Part shown: positions 18,351-28,232 of the stretch, piece by piece
Numbering within the stretch: position 1 is the stretch's first letter
Layout of the letters: every line of letters begins with the position of its first letter
Assembly (NCBI RefSeq): GCF_009826895.1
Contig: NZ_WUMV01000001.1
Span: 62,001 to 126,000, forward strand
Direction of reading: 5' to 3'
Origin: Stappia sediminis
GTDB taxonomy: Bacteria; Pseudomonadota; Alphaproteobacteria; Rhizobiales; Stappiaceae
Length of the DNA stretch: 64,000 nt
Notes under the pieces: generated by a model
The model's database searches: none
What the model was told of the DNA's origin: nothing
What the model saw: only the letters and a program-made list of their open reading frames with translations
Position numbers and translations under genes: made by a program

Positions 18351-19022
18351 TTACTCTTCCTCGCCGCCTTCTTCGGCTTCCGCCTCGGCCTCGGCGCCGG
18401 CTTCCGCCGCTTCGCCCTCGGCTTCCTCGCCTTCGCCTTCCTCTTCTTCCTTCAGGCCGGCGGGGGCGGCGATCGTCGCGATGGTGAAGTCGCGGTCGGT
18501 GATCGTCAGCTCGCAGCCCTCAGGCAGCGCAACGGCCGAAATGTGAAGGGAATCGCCAAGGTCGGCCTTCGCGAGGTCAAGCTCCAGCGCATCCGGAATG
18601 GCGTCGGCCGGAACGGTCATTTCGACCGTATGGCGCACGACGTTCAGCACGCCGCCGCGCTTCAGGCCCGGCGAGGTCTCTTCGTTCAGGAAGTGGACCG
18701 GGATTTCCACCGTCAGTTTGGCGCCCTTGGCGACACGCAGGAAATCGACGTGGATCAGATCGTCGCGGACCGGATGAAGCTGGTAGTCCTTCGCGATGAC
18801 GCGGTGCTTCTCGCCGTCGACGTCGATCGTCGCGAGATTCGTCATGAAACCGCCCTTGTGCAGCACGAGCGTCGTTTCCTTTAACGGAATCGCGATCGGC
18901 AGGGCCGGTTTCTTGTCGCCGTAGATCACGGCAGGGATCAGGCCTTCGCGACGCAGCGCACGAGCGGCCCCCTTGCCCACACGATCCCGCGGCGAAGCCT
19001 TGAGCTCATAGCCTTCAGCCAT
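18351..19022 (-). CDS. rplY: 50S ribosomal protein L25/general stress protein Ctc
   Basis: 223 residues. The N-terminal 5S rRNA-binding L25 domain (about 1-95, ending [11 protein letters not shown]) is followed by the TL5/CTC beta domain ([31 protein letters not shown]). The C-terminal about 30 residues are almost pure Glu/Ala/Gly, an acidic tail typical of alphaproteobacterial L25. ATG 19022 begins the conserved MAEGYELKA; the upstream extension in frame is not conserved-looking. First gene of rplY-pth-ychF. Confidence 0.97.
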   Translation of the reverse strand: MAEGYELKASPRDRVGKGAARALRREGLIPAVIYGDKKPALPIAIPLKETTLVLHKGGFMTNLATIDVDGEKHRVIAKDYQLHPVRDDLIHVDFLRVAKGAKLTVEIPVHFLNEETSPGLKRGGVLNVVRHTVEMTVPADAIPDALELDLAKADLGDSLHISAVALPEGCELTITDRDFTIATIAAPAGLKEEEEGEGEEAEGEAAEAGAEAEAEAEEGGEEE

Positions 19023-19323
19023 GGCGTAACTCCTTCGGGTTGTGATGTAGAAAACGGTGCGAATACCGGACGGCGTATTGATCCGCCAGCCGCTTCGCCC
19101 GCCTTTGCGTATCTCCTCCAGGGGTGCAGATACGCGCGCGATCCTATAGCCGAAGACCTTGCAAAGGGCAAGCGCGCAGGGCAATTGACACCGGGTGCTC
19201 CGCCGGTCACGTTCCGTAATCGAAAATTGCCGGACGAAACTTCAAGCTCTCGTCCGTGCTTTCCAAAAGGCCTTGCCGGTTCCAATCTTCCGCGAAGGCC
19301 GAACCGACAATCGGGAGGAGATA

Positions 19324-20361
19324 ATGATGGTCAGGGTCACGCGCCGCTCCCTGGTGAAATCCGCCGCCGCGGGCGCGCTCGCGCTCGCGGTTTCGTCCGC
19401 AGCGGTTCTGCCGTCCCTCGCGGCGGACAAGATCACCGTCGGCGCCTTGCGCTTTACTTCGCATGCGCCGAGCTTCGTGGCTTTCGAGCGCGGTTATTTC
19501 GCCGACGAAGGCCTCGACGTCGAATTCAAGTTCTTCCAGGCGGCCCAACCAATGGCGGTTGCGATCGCCTCCGGCGACGTCGACTTCGCCGTGACCGCGA
19601 TATCCGGCGGGCTGATCAGCCTTGCCGACAAGGGCGCGATCAAGGTGATCGGCGGCGCGCTGATCGAGGAGGAGGACATCGACGGCCAGATGATCCTGGT
19701 CTCGAAGAAAGCCTACGACGAAGGCGTGAAAACCCCGGCCGACCTCAAGGGCCGAAGCTTCGGCATCACCCAGGCCGGTTCCTCCTTCCACTACATGGCC
19801 CACAAGATCGCCGACAAGGAAGGCTTCGAGCGTTCCGAAATCACGCTGAAGCCGCTGCAAAAGGTGGGGGCGATCATCGGCGCGCTGAAAAGCGGGCAGA
19901 TCGACGCCTGGACCATCGTGCCGCACATCGCCAAGCCGCTCGCAGGCGGCGACGAGATCGAGGCGATCGGCCTGGTTGCCGACTATATCCCGAACTATCA
20001 GGTTACGACCGTATTCACCTCCACCGAAAACGCGACGGAAAAGCCGGAGCTGACCAAACGCTTCCTCGCCGCCTTTTCCAAGGGCGCGGCGGATTTCAAT
20101 GCGGCCCTTGTCGACAAGTCCGCGGGTGACGAAGCGGCCGAGGAGATGGTCAGGCTCATCCACAAATACGTCTACACCGACAGGCCTTATGAGAAAGCAG
20201 CGCCGTCGATCCGCAACGGTGCGATGCGCGTCAACGAGGGCGCGGCACTCAACCTCACGAGCGTCAAGGACCAGCTCGACTGGTTCAAATCGGAAGGGTT
20301 GGTGCCGGAAGGCGTGACGATCGAAAAGCTCGTCGACGCCAGCTACGTGGAAACCTACTGA
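19324..20361 (+). CDS. Solute-binding protein, NMT1/SsuA-like, Tat-type signal
   Basis: 345 residues. RRSLVKSAAAGALALAVSS resembles a twin-arginine signal and ends near LAADK; the mature part is a type-II periplasmic binding fold (ITVGALRFTSHAPSFVAFE, FGITQAGSSFHYMAHKIA). Family PF09084-like members bind sulfonates, nitrate, pyrimidine precursors or taurine. GGGAGGAG gives a strong ribosome site for ATG 19324/19327. No permease or ATPase gene lies within reach on either side, so the transporter is incomplete here. Ligand unknown. Confidence 0.9.
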   Translation: MMVRVTRRSLVKSAAAGALALAVSSAAVLPSLAADKITVGALRFTSHAPSFVAFERGYFADEGLDVEFKFFQAAQPMAVAIASGDVDFAVTAISGGLISLADKGAIKVIGGALIEEEDIDGQMILVSKKAYDEGVKTPADLKGRSFGITQAGSSFHYMAHKIADKEGFERSEITLKPLQKVGAIIGALKSGQIDAWTIVPHIAKPLAGGDEIEAIGLVADYIPNYQVTTVFTSTENATEKPELTKRFLAAFSKGAADFNAALVDKSAGDEAAEEMVRLIHKYVYTDRPYEKAAPSIRNGAMRVNEGAALNLTSVKDQLDWFKSEGLVPEGVTIEKLVDASYVETY

Positions 20362-20380
20362 ATTCGGCACCCGTTGAAGA

Positions 20381-20412
20381 GGCGCGGGCCCGAGCGGCTC
20401 GCCGCCTTTTTT
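20381..20412 (+). terminator. Rho-independent terminator
   Basis: Twenty bases past the solute-binding protein stop, GGCG-GCC pairs with GGC-CGCC around a short loop, followed by six T residues. It closes the single-gene transcript. Confidence 0.65.
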
Positions 20413-20726
20413 CGCATCCTGCGACCAATCGATCTCACGGCTACGTGATCGATCGTGAAAATTTGTTCCGCTCCCATTTGCCAACGCGACATTGCCGAAA
20501 AATCCGTCCCGATTCGGCGCGGTAATGCTCCGTAGCCTCGAAATACGTAACGTAATTTTCGAAGGCGCGCGGACCTGCGGGAAGAAACAGCGCCCGAGCC
20601 GATGCCGCGCGACGGTTCCCATTTGGTGATTGCCGGTAAACCTTCTCTCCTGAATATGGACGCGAGAAAGCTAAACGCGCGCCCTGAACAACAGGCCTTT
20701 CGCGCACCAGATATTTGGTATGCGTA
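20413..20726. other. Intergenic region upstream of the EAL gene
   Basis: About 310 bases with no convincing gene; a minus-strand frame at 20441-20707 has unlikely composition. The promoter of the EAL gene should lie near its 3' end. No repeat or structured RNA was recognised. Confidence 0.45.
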
Positions 20727-22358
20727 ATGAAACGGATATTGGTCTACGGATTGTCGATCCTTGCGAGCGCTGTCATTCTTTTCGGCGTCGCGCAGTCTAT
20801 TCATCGAGCCTTCGTCGATACCTGGAACGAACGGCAGTTCGAAGAGCTTGCCGTGCGGGCCATCACGCGCATGGAGTTCGCCATCGACCTTGCGGTGATC
20901 GCCATGAGCGAGCTCTCGGCGTCGGGAAAACTTGCCTGCACATCGCAAGGCGAGGAAGCTATCCGCAGCGCCGTCTTCGCCTCCAGCGCGATCAAGGACA
21001 TTTTCATCATGAACGGCGGCGAAGCCTGCCGCGCATTCGCCGAAAGCGACCTGCAGCTTGAAACGGCGGCCGCGAACAAGCCGCGCTACGGTGCGCGCAA
21101 CGCGCAGATCAGCCTGTTTTCCATGACGGACAATGCAGGCCACCCGGCCCTCGGCGTCGTGTGGACGCTCGGGGAGGGAACCGAAGCGATCGCAATCGTC
21201 AGCACCGACGCGCTCCTGTTCGACATTCTTCCCGCCGCCGTGCGCGACTATGCGGATATACGCATCGATCTCGGCGCGAGCACGGTCGTGGCAAGTTACG
21301 AACCGGGAACGGGCAGACTTGCCGAAAGCGAAGTCGCCAAGCATTTTCGCGGCACGTCGGACCGCTATCCGCTGGCATCCCGGCTGCGGATCAACGAACG
21401 CGCGAGTTCGGGCTGGAACCGCGAGAGGCCGCTGTTCATCGATATCGCCGCGTTTATCGCCGCGATCATCGTCGGATCGCTCATCGGCAAGCTGCTTTCG
21501 CGCCCGCCCTCGCTGACCGACGAATTGAAGAACGCGATCCGTTCCGGAGAGATCAAGCCCTATTTCCAGCCGATCATCTCGCTGGGGTCGAATGAAATCG
21601 TCGGCTGCGAGTTGCTCGCCCGCTGGATCCGCCGCGACGGCACGATGGTTTCGCCCGCCGAATTCATTCCGCTTGCGGAAAACTCCGGCCTGATCGACGG
21701 TGTGATGGAGGCGATCCTCACCGACGCGGGGCCGCAGCTTGCCAACCTCATTGCCGAACGCCCGTCCCTGAAGGTCAGTTTCAACGTCACGCCAAGGCAG
21801 TTCCTGGGCGAGGGATTCGTGACCCGGCTCGGCGCCCTGATCCTCCAGTCGGGCCTCTCGCGGGCGCGGCTGGTGGTGGAAGTCACCGAGCGCCAGCAGA
21901 TCGACGATATGGCGCGGGCGCGCACCGTGACGGCAGAACTGCGCGAGCTTGGCATCCAGGTCGCGATCGACGATGCGGGCACCGGACACAACGGGCTTTC
22001 CGCGCTTCAGACGCTCGGTGCGTCCTGTGTGAAGATCGACAAGCTCTTCGTCGACGGTGTGGTGACCGACCACCGTACGCGCACGATTGTTGAAATGCTT
22101 GTGACGGTCGCGCGCGAATTCGGAATGACGACCGTGGCAGAAGGCATCGAGCACAGCGAGCAGGTTGCCGTGCTCAAGGCGTTGGGCGTGCAGGAAGGGC
22201 AAGGTTTCCTGATCTCGCGTCCGGTTCCGGCGGCGGAGTTTCGCGAGCAGGTGAACCGATCCTCGCTGGCGGGAAAGGTCGTCGCCCTTGAAGGGGGCAG
22301 GCTTCCGACCGCGCCTGCGCAATCCGGCCCGCCAATGAGGCTGTCCGGCTGGAGATAG
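20727..22358 (+). CDS. Membrane c-di-GMP phosphodiesterase (CSS-motif sensor plus EAL domain)
   Basis: 543 residues. Helix 1 (about 5-25), a periplasmic CSS-type domain with Cys in ACTSQGEEA and GEACRAF, helix 2 (about 237-257, FIDIAAFIAAIIVGSLIGKL), then an EAL domain. The signature reads CELLARW (ELL for EAL), and the other catalytic positions look kept: FNVTPRQF, EVTERQ, AIDDAGTG, KIDKLF, AEGIE, GQGFL. No GGDEF domain. It should hydrolyse c-di-GMP; in E. coli relatives the paired Cys respond to DsbA/DsbB redox state. Start ATG 20727. Confidence 0.92.
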   Translation: MKRILVYGLSILASAVILFGVAQSIHRAFVDTWNERQFEELAVRAITRMEFAIDLAVIAMSELSASGKLACTSQGEEAIRSAVFASSAIKDIFIMNGGEACRAFAESDLQLETAAANKPRYGARNAQISLFSMTDNAGHPALGVVWTLGEGTEAIAIVSTDALLFDILPAAVRDYADIRIDLGASTVVASYEPGTGRLAESEVAKHFRGTSDRYPLASRLRINERASSGWNRERPLFIDIAAFIAAIIVGSLIGKLLSRPPSLTDELKNAIRSGEIKPYFQPIISLGSNEIVGCELLARWIRRDGTMVSPAEFIPLAENSGLIDGVMEAILTDAGPQLANLIAERPSLKVSFNVTPRQFLGEGFVTRLGALILQSGLSRARLVVEVTERQQIDDMARARTVTAELRELGIQVAIDDAGTGHNGLSALQTLGASCVKIDKLFVDGVVTDHRTRTIVEMLVTVAREFGMTTVAEGIEHSEQVAVLKALGVQEGQGFLISRPVPAAEFREQVNRSSLAGKVVALEGGRLPTAPAQSGPPMRLSGWR

Positions 22359-22445
22359 AAATCCCGCTGCGGAAGTGATTTCCAAGATAGCTCGAACGCT
22401 GTCGCGATCGGAAAACACTCCGGAATTCTATACGCACGAGGCAGG

Positions 22446-22483
22446 AAAAAACCCGGCTTCCGCATCGAAAGCCGGGTTTTTTC
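22446..22483. terminator. Bidirectional rho-independent terminator
   Basis: AAAAAACCCGGCTT and AAGCCGGGTTTTTT pair perfectly around an eight-base loop, with A and T runs on both sides. It lies between the plus-strand EAL gene and the minus-strand prs gene and can end both transcripts. Confidence 0.9.
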
Positions 22484-22531
22484 TGTTCGCGTCGTCGTGC
22501 CGGTCGATTTGCTCGGTTTCTGTCCAGTTGA

Positions 22532-23464
22532 TCAGTTGAAGAGACTGGATACCGACTTCTCGAGCGCGGTACGGTTGATGGCCTCGCCCATCAGCGGGGC
22601 GATCGATAAGGTGCGGATATTGGGAGCGGCGATGACGGCGGCCGTCGGCTCGATCGAATTGGTGATCACCAGTTCCTTGAGCTTGGAGGCGGTGACGCGG
22701 GCGACCGCGCCGCCCGAAAGCACACCGTGTGTGATATAGGCCGTTACCGAATTGGCACCCTTGGCGAGAAGCGCGTCCGCGGCGTTGCACAGCGTGCCGC
22801 CGGAATCGACGATATCGTCGAAAAGGATACAGTCGCGACCCACCACATCGCCGATGATGTTCATGACTTCCGATTCGCCCGGACGCTCGCGGCGCTTGTC
22901 GACGATGGAAAGCGGCGCGTCGATGCGCTTGGCGAGCGCGCGGGCGCGCACCACGCCGCCGACGTCGGGCGAAACCACCATGACGTTCTCCGTCGAATAA
23001 CGCTCCTTGATGTCGCGCGTCATGACCGGTGCCGCGTAGAGATTGTCCGTCGGAATGTCGAAGAAGCCCTGGATCTGGCCCGCGTGCAGGTCGAGCGTCA
23101 GAACGCGGTCGGCCCCGGCATGGGCGATCAGATTGGCGACCAGCTTGGCGGAAATCGGCGTGCGCGGGCCGGGTTTGCGGTCCTGCCGGGCGTAGCCGAA
23201 ATAGGGGATCACGGCGGTGATGCGGCGCGCGGAGGAGCGGCGCAACGCATCTATGAGGATCAGAAGCTCCATCAGATGATCGTTGGCCGGATAGCTCGTC
23301 GACTGGATGGCGAAAACATCCTCGCCGCGCACGTTTTCCTGGATTTCGACGAAGATTTCCTGATCGGCGAAGCGACGCACCTGGCAGCTTGCCAGCGGCA
23401 CCTCGAGATAGGACGAAATCTGCTCCGCCAGGGCCCGGTTGGAGTTGCCTGCGACGAGTTTCAT
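22532..23464 (-). CDS. prs: Ribose-phosphate pyrophosphokinase
   Basis: 310 residues, standard length. Seen: [29 protein letters not shown] of the ATP site, [25 protein letters not shown] (flexible catalytic loop region) and the PRPP motif [13 protein letters not shown]. It makes PRPP from ribose-5-phosphate and ATP for purines, pyrimidines, His, Trp and NAD. ATG 23464 is used; a TTG 9 bases upstream is in frame. Relevant to Apt in this window, which consumes PRPP. Confidence 0.98.
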   Translation of the reverse strand: MKLVAGNSNRALAEQISSYLEVPLASCQVRRFADQEIFVEIQENVRGEDVFAIQSTSYPANDHLMELLILIDALRRSSARRITAVIPYFGYARQDRKPGPRTPISAKLVANLIAHAGADRVLTLDLHAGQIQGFFDIPTDNLYAAPVMTRDIKERYSTENVMVVSPDVGGVVRARALAKRIDAPLSIVDKRRERPGESEVMNIIGDVVGRDCILFDDIVDSGGTLCNAADALLAKGANSVTAYITHGVLSGGAVARVTASKLKELVITNSIEPTAAVIAAPNIRTLSIAPLMGEAINRTALEKSVSSLFN

Positions 23465-23711
23465 GTCCCGCAAGTCCTTTTCGTGAAGTGCGCTGCCGTA
23501 TGTTTGCCACGGCGCCTGCGTGACAGGTCACGCAATGGTGGTTCATTTTCCGGATTTTCGCCGGGCCCGCGCGAAAGCTTTGGCCCCGGCAGGCGGCGGC
23601 GTTTTAGCAACCGCACACACATCCGACAACCTGCCCTTTCGCGGGCAGGTGCATTTTTTGCATGAAAAGACTCGGTCAGGGGCCAGAGGAACACAGTACC
23701 GCTACGTTAAA

Positions 23712-24248
23712 TTACCGGTACGTCCATGCCCTCAGTGCGGCGACCGTGCGTTTTGCGGTGCGGTTCAGCGTGTCGCCATCGACGCCCGACCACGGATCGC
23801 CCGAGGTGCCGCTCGCACTTTCCTGCCCGACGATGCGATGAACGCGGTTGCCCGCATTGTCGACCACGTCGAAGACGTAGAAGAGCGTGACCGAGGACTG
23901 GTTGCCGGTCGCCGAAAGATAGCCATTTACCCGGTATGTGGCCGGTGCGCCGACGCGCCTGACCAGCGTGAGACCCTGAGATCGTGCCTCGTTGCCGATG
24001 TCGCTTGCCAGCGAATCGGCGATGTTGCCCGGCGCGCCCGTGAAAGGCTCAAAGGCGTAGGAGGTCTTTTCGGGAGCGACCTGCGGCGGGTCGGAAACGA
24101 CGGGGCCGCGTGTGGACGAACCGATTTCGCCCGGAGGCGTCGTGTTCGCGCAGGCCGAAAGCAGCAGCGCCGCGAAAGCCGCGCACGCGAACGGCACCGC
24201 CCGCCGCCGGCGCCTGGATGTGCAATTACCTGCCGAATTCAACGTCAT
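23712..24248 (-). CDS. Predicted lipoprotein
   Basis: 178 residues. A basic leader (SRRRRRAVPF), hydrophobic core and lipobox LSAC near residue 33 mark a lipoprotein that Lgt would modify. The mature part starts Asn-Thr-Thr-Pro-Pro and contains a conserved-looking beta region (YRVNGYLSATGNQSSVTLFYVFDVVDNAGNR). Family not recognised; similar alphaproteobacterial lipoproteins are annotated hypothetical. It follows the M24 gene by 50 bases and is probably the last gene of the lgt-midA-pgeF run. Confidence 0.85.
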   Translation of the reverse strand: MTLNSAGNCTSRRRRRAVPFACAAFAALLLSACANTTPPGEIGSSTRGPVVSDPPQVAPEKTSYAFEPFTGAPGNIADSLASDIGNEARSQGLTLVRRVGAPATYRVNGYLSATGNQSSVTLFYVFDVVDNAGNRVHRIVGQESASGTSGDPWSGVDGDTLNRTAKRTVAALRAWTYR

Positions 24249-24298
24249 TCTCGTCTCGCCGCTTTCCAAATCAGCTCCGGAACCTATCGGATGATCGT

Positions 24299-25456
24299 TT
24301 ATCCCGCCTTTACGGGCAGGTCGAGGGGCAGTTTCGAAAGGCATTCGGGATCGCCCTCGCCGGTGAGGTAGGTTCGCCCGAGCGTCATCGCCGTGCCGGT
24401 CAGGGAATCGGCAAGGATCATATGCATGAAGATGGTCATGTCCGGCACGATCTCCGCGGTGTTGGCGTGGTAGGCCATCGGCCAGTCCATCCAGCTGGGT
24501 GAAAAGCGTGCGCCCAGCGAATAGCCGCATGCGTTCAGCCGGTGATGCTGCATGCCGTGCCGGTCGAGCGCGAGCGCATGGGCGTCGAACAGGTCGCCGA
24601 AGGTGTGGCCCGGCTTCAGGGCCTTTTCCACCTCGTGGAGTGCGTCGAATGCCGCGGCATACAGCCTTTCGTGTTCCGGCGTCGGCTTGCCGATGATCAC
24701 GGTGCGCATGAGCGCGGCATGGTAGCGCCGGTAGACGCCTGCCCATTCGAGGGTGAGCTGGTCGTTTTCCGAAAGCTGCCGCCGGCCGGATTTGTAGCGG
24801 CACAAAAGCGCGTCGCGGCCCGAGCCGATGATGAACTCGTTGCCGGGGTAATCGCCGCCGCCCTCGAAGACCGCGCCTTGCATGGCGGCGAGAATTCGGC
24901 CTTCGTCGGCGCCGGGCCCGATCTCTTCCATCGCGGCGAGAAATGCGTCGTCCGCAAGTTCCGCCGCCTTGCGGACGTATTCGATCTCCGCCGGGCTCTT
25001 GACCGCGCGCAAGAGCGGCACGAGCGAGGAGGCGTCGTCGAGATCGGCGAAGGAACGCAGCGTCTCGTCGAGATCCTTGCCGAGGCGGGCGGTAAGCCCG
25101 TGGGTGTCGTATTCCACGCCGAGCCGGCTGCCGAGCAGGTCCATTTCGAACAGGAGATCGCGAAGCTGTTCCGTCGGCGAAGCTCCACCCCGGTCGACCC
25201 AGACGCGGATATCGGAAACGATCGACGTCTGCTGCGCCTGGCGTAGATCGGCGGAGCGGGTCAGCAGCACCGTCCGCCCGTCGCGGGTGACGACCATGCA
25301 CTGGAAATGGCAGAAGCCGAAGGTGTCGTAGCCCGTCAGCCAATACATGCTTTCCTGCGCGAACAGCAGCATGGCGTCCAGGCCCTCGTCGGCCATGAGC
25401 GCGCAAAGCGAGATCCGGCGCGATTCGAACTCCGGCTTGGTGAAATGAATGGCCAT
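24299..25456 (-). CDS. M24-fold (creatinase/prolidase-like) protein lacking metal ligands
   Basis: 385 residues: an N-terminal creatinase-type domain (about 1-150, MYWLTGYDTFGF) and a C-terminal pita-bread domain. By eye alignment with aminopeptidase P, the first two metal Asp are E237 and A248 (EWAGVYRRYHAALMR); the usual His segment reads RLNACGYSLGAR and neither metal Glu is evident. It therefore resembles metal-free relatives (creatinase, ectoine hydrolase DoeA) rather than a true peptidase. No ectoine genes are adjacent. It starts 2 bases after the pgeF stop. Confidence 0.88.
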   Translation of the reverse strand: MAIHFTKPEFESRRISLCALMADEGLDAMLLFAQESMYWLTGYDTFGFCHFQCMVVTRDGRTVLLTRSADLRQAQQTSIVSDIRVWVDRGGASPTEQLRDLLFEMDLLGSRLGVEYDTHGLTARLGKDLDETLRSFADLDDASSLVPLLRAVKSPAEIEYVRKAAELADDAFLAAMEEIGPGADEGRILAAMQGAVFEGGGDYPGNEFIIGSGRDALLCRYKSGRRQLSENDQLTLEWAGVYRRYHAALMRTVIIGKPTPEHERLYAAAFDALHEVEKALKPGHTFGDLFDAHALALDRHGMQHHRLNACGYSLGARFSPSWMDWPMAYHANTAEIVPDMTIFMHMILADSLTGTAMTLGRTYLTGEGDPECLSKLPLDLPVKAG

Positions 25457-25458
25457 CC

Positions 25459-26229
25459 TCAAGCCTCGCTCAGCACGATCGCGGACATCAGCCGCCCATA
25501 GTCGTCTTCGCCGCGGTGGGTCGCACGCCGATAGGAATAGAAGCGCTCCTCGTCCGCATAGGTGCAAAGGCCAAGGTTGCCGGCTTCGCCGACGCCCGCC
25601 TTTTCAAGGCGCTCCGCTATGAAGCCCGGCAGGTCGAACATCGCGTGGCCCTCGCGCCCCGAAGGCGTGAAATGCCGTTCGCTTCCCGGCGCCTCGCGCT
25701 GGAACCTTTCCACGAATTCGGGGCCCACCTCATAGGCTGCGGCCGATATCGTCGGCCCAAGGACGGCTGAAATGCGCCCGCGCTCGGCACCGAGCTTCTC
25801 CATCGCCTCGATCGTGGCCTCCAGCACGCCGGTCAACGCACCGCGCCAGCCGGCATGAGCCGCGCCGACGACGCGGGCATGCCCATCGGCGAACAGGACC
25901 GGGCCGCAATCGGCGGTGGAAATGGCAATCGCCATGCCTGGACGATCCGTTACCAGGGCGTCGGCCTTCGGCCCGTTGCCGGGCGCCCAGGGTTCGCCGA
26001 CCGTGATCACGTCCGCGGAATGATGCTGATACGGCGAAACGAGGCGGGCGGGATCGACAGCGAGCGCTTGCGCGATCCTGCGGCGGTTTTCCAGGACGCT
26101 ATCGCGATCGTCCCTCGAGCCGAGACCGATGTTCAAGCTGCCGTATATGCCGTCGGACACGCCGCCCACGCGCGTGAAATAGCCGTGTTTTATTCCAGGC
26201 ATTTCTTCCAGTTGCGGCGCTTTGATCAT
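25459..26229 (-). CDS. pgeF: Peptidoglycan editing factor PgeF/laccase-domain protein (YfiH)
   Basis: 256 residues. GYFTRVGGVSDGIYGSLNIG, the zinc/copper His in PYQHHSADV, GPVLFADGHARVVGAAHAGWRG with the catalytic Cys in TADCGP, and CTYADEERFYSYRR are the family marks. E. coli YfiH removes wrong amino acids from UDP-MurNAc during wall synthesis; purine nucleoside phosphorylase activity is also reported for homologues. ATG 26229 follows a TTG in frame. Located between midA and the M24 gene, the usual rhizobial order. Confidence 0.95.
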   Translation of the reverse strand: MIKAPQLEEMPGIKHGYFTRVGGVSDGIYGSLNIGLGSRDDRDSVLENRRRIAQALAVDPARLVSPYQHHSADVITVGEPWAPGNGPKADALVTDRPGMAIAISTADCGPVLFADGHARVVGAAHAGWRGALTGVLEATIEAMEKLGAERGRISAVLGPTISAAAYEVGPEFVERFQREAPGSERHFTPSGREGHAMFDLPGFIAERLEKAGVGEAGNLGLCTYADEERFYSYRRATHRGEDDYGRLMSAIVLSEA

Positions 26230-26283
26230 CAATGGGACTCAAGGGGTTTCGAAAAAGGACGAGCGATGGTGCAGGGCCGGCTG

Positions 26284-27387
26284 TCAGGTGTCAAATGGCG
26301 GGGGCGAGAGGCCCTGCTTCGTCACGGCAAGGACCTTGAAAAGCGTGCCCATGGCATCCGGCCCGGCAAGGCGCTCGACGTCCGCGCGGATACGCTCCTG
26401 CACGTGCGCCGGCTTGCCGGCGCCAAGCTGTCCGGCGCGCTCGAGCAGCCCCAGGCCGATCAGGAAATCGCCCTGCGTCATGGGCCCGCCGACCTGCGCG
26501 CCGGCGGAGCGGAAAGCGTGGCCGAGCGCCTCGAAATTCACATGGGCCGTCAGGTCCGCCTCGCCGGGCCGTACCAGTACGGGATCGAATTCATGCCGGT
26601 AGATTGCCTGCAGCGTGTCGCCGGGTGCTGAGCGAAGGTAGCCGTAGTCGATCACAAGCGCGGCGCCGCCACGGGTCGCGATCCTCTCGCCGATCGAAGT
26701 AGCGATGGCATTGGAAAGTGGTTGCGTTTCCAGCACCGCGCCGGGCGCTGCATTTCTTGCGGCGGCCGGAACGTCCGGACTTGCGAGGCTGGCCGGGCCG
26801 ATGCCGAAGCAAAGTTCTCCCGCGTCGTCCAGTCCGACCATGCGTTCCCGCCAGCCGTCGCCGGTCAGAATATGCTGGTGGATCGGCAGAGCATCGAAAA
26901 ACTCGTTGGCGACGAGGAAAAGCGGCGCGTTATCCGCAATCTCGCCAAGATGCGAGGCGAATTGCGGCTTCAGCGGTGCCTTGGCAAGCGTTTCGGCCTG
27001 TTTTTCGCGCAGGCGCGGGCTCGTTTCGACGAGGGTGAGATGCGCAGCTTTCATGAAGTCGCTATCGAGCCTAGCGACCCGCAGCGCGTCGGCCATCAGC
27101 GTGCCCCGTCCGGGGCCGGGTTCGACGAGGTGGAAATGCGGCGGGCTTCCCGAAAGCCGCCAGACGTGAACCAGCCACGCGCCGATCAATTCGCCGAAAA
27201 GCTGGCTGACTTCGGGAGCGGTTATGAAATCGCCCCCTGCGCCGAAAGGCTCGGCCATCATGTAATAGCCGTCTTCCGGGTCGGAGAGGCAGGCGTTCAT
27301 GAAATCGGCAACCGTTATCGGCCCGTCCGCGGCGATGCGACGTTTCAGGCGCGCCGCAAGCCGGGTCTCGGGTTTTCGTCCGCTCAC
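26284..27387 (-). CDS. SAM-dependent methyltransferase, MidA/NDUFAF7 family
   Basis: 367 residues. [20 protein letters not shown], the SAM-binding motif [17 protein letters not shown] and [13 protein letters not shown] define the family (COG1565). The mitochondrial homologue NDUFAF7 dimethylates an arginine of complex I during assembly; a similar job in bacteria is inferred. GTG 27387 overlaps the lgt stop by four bases (GTGA), so translation is coupled. Confidence 0.92.
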   Translation of the reverse strand: MSGRKPETRLAARLKRRIAADGPITVADFMNACLSDPEDGYYMMAEPFGAGGDFITAPEVSQLFGELIGAWLVHVWRLSGSPPHFHLVEPGPGRGTLMADALRVARLDSDFMKAAHLTLVETSPRLREKQAETLAKAPLKPQFASHLGEIADNAPLFLVANEFFDALPIHQHILTGDGWRERMVGLDDAGELCFGIGPASLASPDVPAAARNAAPGAVLETQPLSNAIATSIGERIATRGGAALVIDYGYLRSAPGDTLQAIYRHEFDPVLVRPGEADLTAHVNFEALGHAFRSAGAQVGGPMTQGDFLIGLGLLERAGQLGAGKPAHVQERIRADVERLAGPDAMGTLFKVLAVTKQGLSPPPFDT

Positions 27388-28232
27388 CGGTTGTCGCCTT
27401 CCGCCGCCGCCTCGCGGGCGGGCGGGCGGCGCAAAGCCCATATGGCGAGCGCAAGCCCGGCGACGATCATCGGGACGGACAGCAGGATGCCCATCGTCAG
27501 ACCGCCCGCGAGAAAGCCGATGTGTGCGTCCGGCATGCGAAAAAGCTCTACAAAGGAGCGCGCTAGGCCGTATCCGGCCGCGAAGACGCCGGCGGTGAGG
27601 CCGGGCCGTGCCAGCCCGCCGAAGCGGTGCGTCACGAGGCGAACGACAAGAAACAGGACGATGCCTTCAAGGGCTGCTTCGTAAAGCTGGCTCGGGTGGC
27701 GCGGCTCGGGGCCCGCACCCGGAAATACCATCGCCCAGGGCACATCGCTTGCCCGGCCCCAGAGCTCGCCGTTTATGAAATTGGCGATCCGCCCGAAGAA
27801 AAGGCCGATGGGCGCCGTCGCACCCGCAAGGTCGAAAAGTGTCAGGACCGACAAGCCGCGCCGCCACGAAAAAAGCACCATCGCGGCAACCACGCCGAGG
27901 AAGCCGCCGTGGAAGGACATGCCGCCGGACCATATGGCGAGGATTTCCGCGGGGTTGGAGAGGAAATAGGCGAGATTGTAAAAAAGCACGTAGCCGATCC
28001 GCCCGCCGAGGATGATGCCGAGCGTGGCCCAAATGACGAAATCGTCTATATCGAGAGGGGAGGGATGGGGCGTGCGCGCCCAAAGCCTCTCATTGGCGAC
28101 GAGCCGGCGCATGTAGCGCCAGCCGAGCAGGATGCCGGCGATATAGGCAAGCGCGTACCAGCGCACGGCGAGCGGGCCGACTTCGATCAGCACCGGGTCG
28201 ATGGCTGGAAACGGCAGGACGAAAAGCGGCAT
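27384..28232 (-). CDS. lgt: Prolipoprotein diacylglyceryl transferase
   Basis: 282 residues, about seven membrane helices. The Lgt signature region is seen as [15 protein letters not shown], with the essential His/Arg segment [12 protein letters not shown] and [12 protein letters not shown]. It transfers diacylglycerol from phosphatidylglycerol to the lipobox Cys in the inner membrane. ATG 28232 has a GAAAG element close before it. It overlaps midA by four bases; divergent from ubiK. Confidence 0.97.
   Translation of the reverse strand: MPLFVLPFPAIDPVLIEVGPLAVRWYALAYIAGILLGWRYMRRLVANERLWARTPHPSPLDIDDFVIWATLGIILGGRIGYVLFYNLAYFLSNPAEILAIWSGGMSFHGGFLGVVAAMVLFSWRRGLSVLTLFDLAGATAPIGLFFGRIANFINGELWGRASDVPWAMVFPGAGPEPRHPSQLYEAALEGIVLFLVVRLVTHRFGGLARPGLTAGVFAAGYGLARSFVELFRMPDAHIGFLAGGLTMGILLSVPMIVAGLALAIWALRRPPAREAAAEGDNR

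Noticed and set aside
20441-20707. An 88-codon minus-strand frame before the EAL gene
   Set aside because: No ribosome site, no recognisable fold, and it fills the promoter region of the EAL gene.
20355-22418. A 687-codon minus-strand frame
   Set aside because: It is the reverse shadow of the EAL gene. The plus-strand protein has all catalytic residues; this frame has none of any family.
23712-25406. A 564-codon minus-strand frame
   Set aside because: Its first two thirds overlap the M24 gene in the wrong frame. Only the last 178 codons, with a lipobox, form a real gene.
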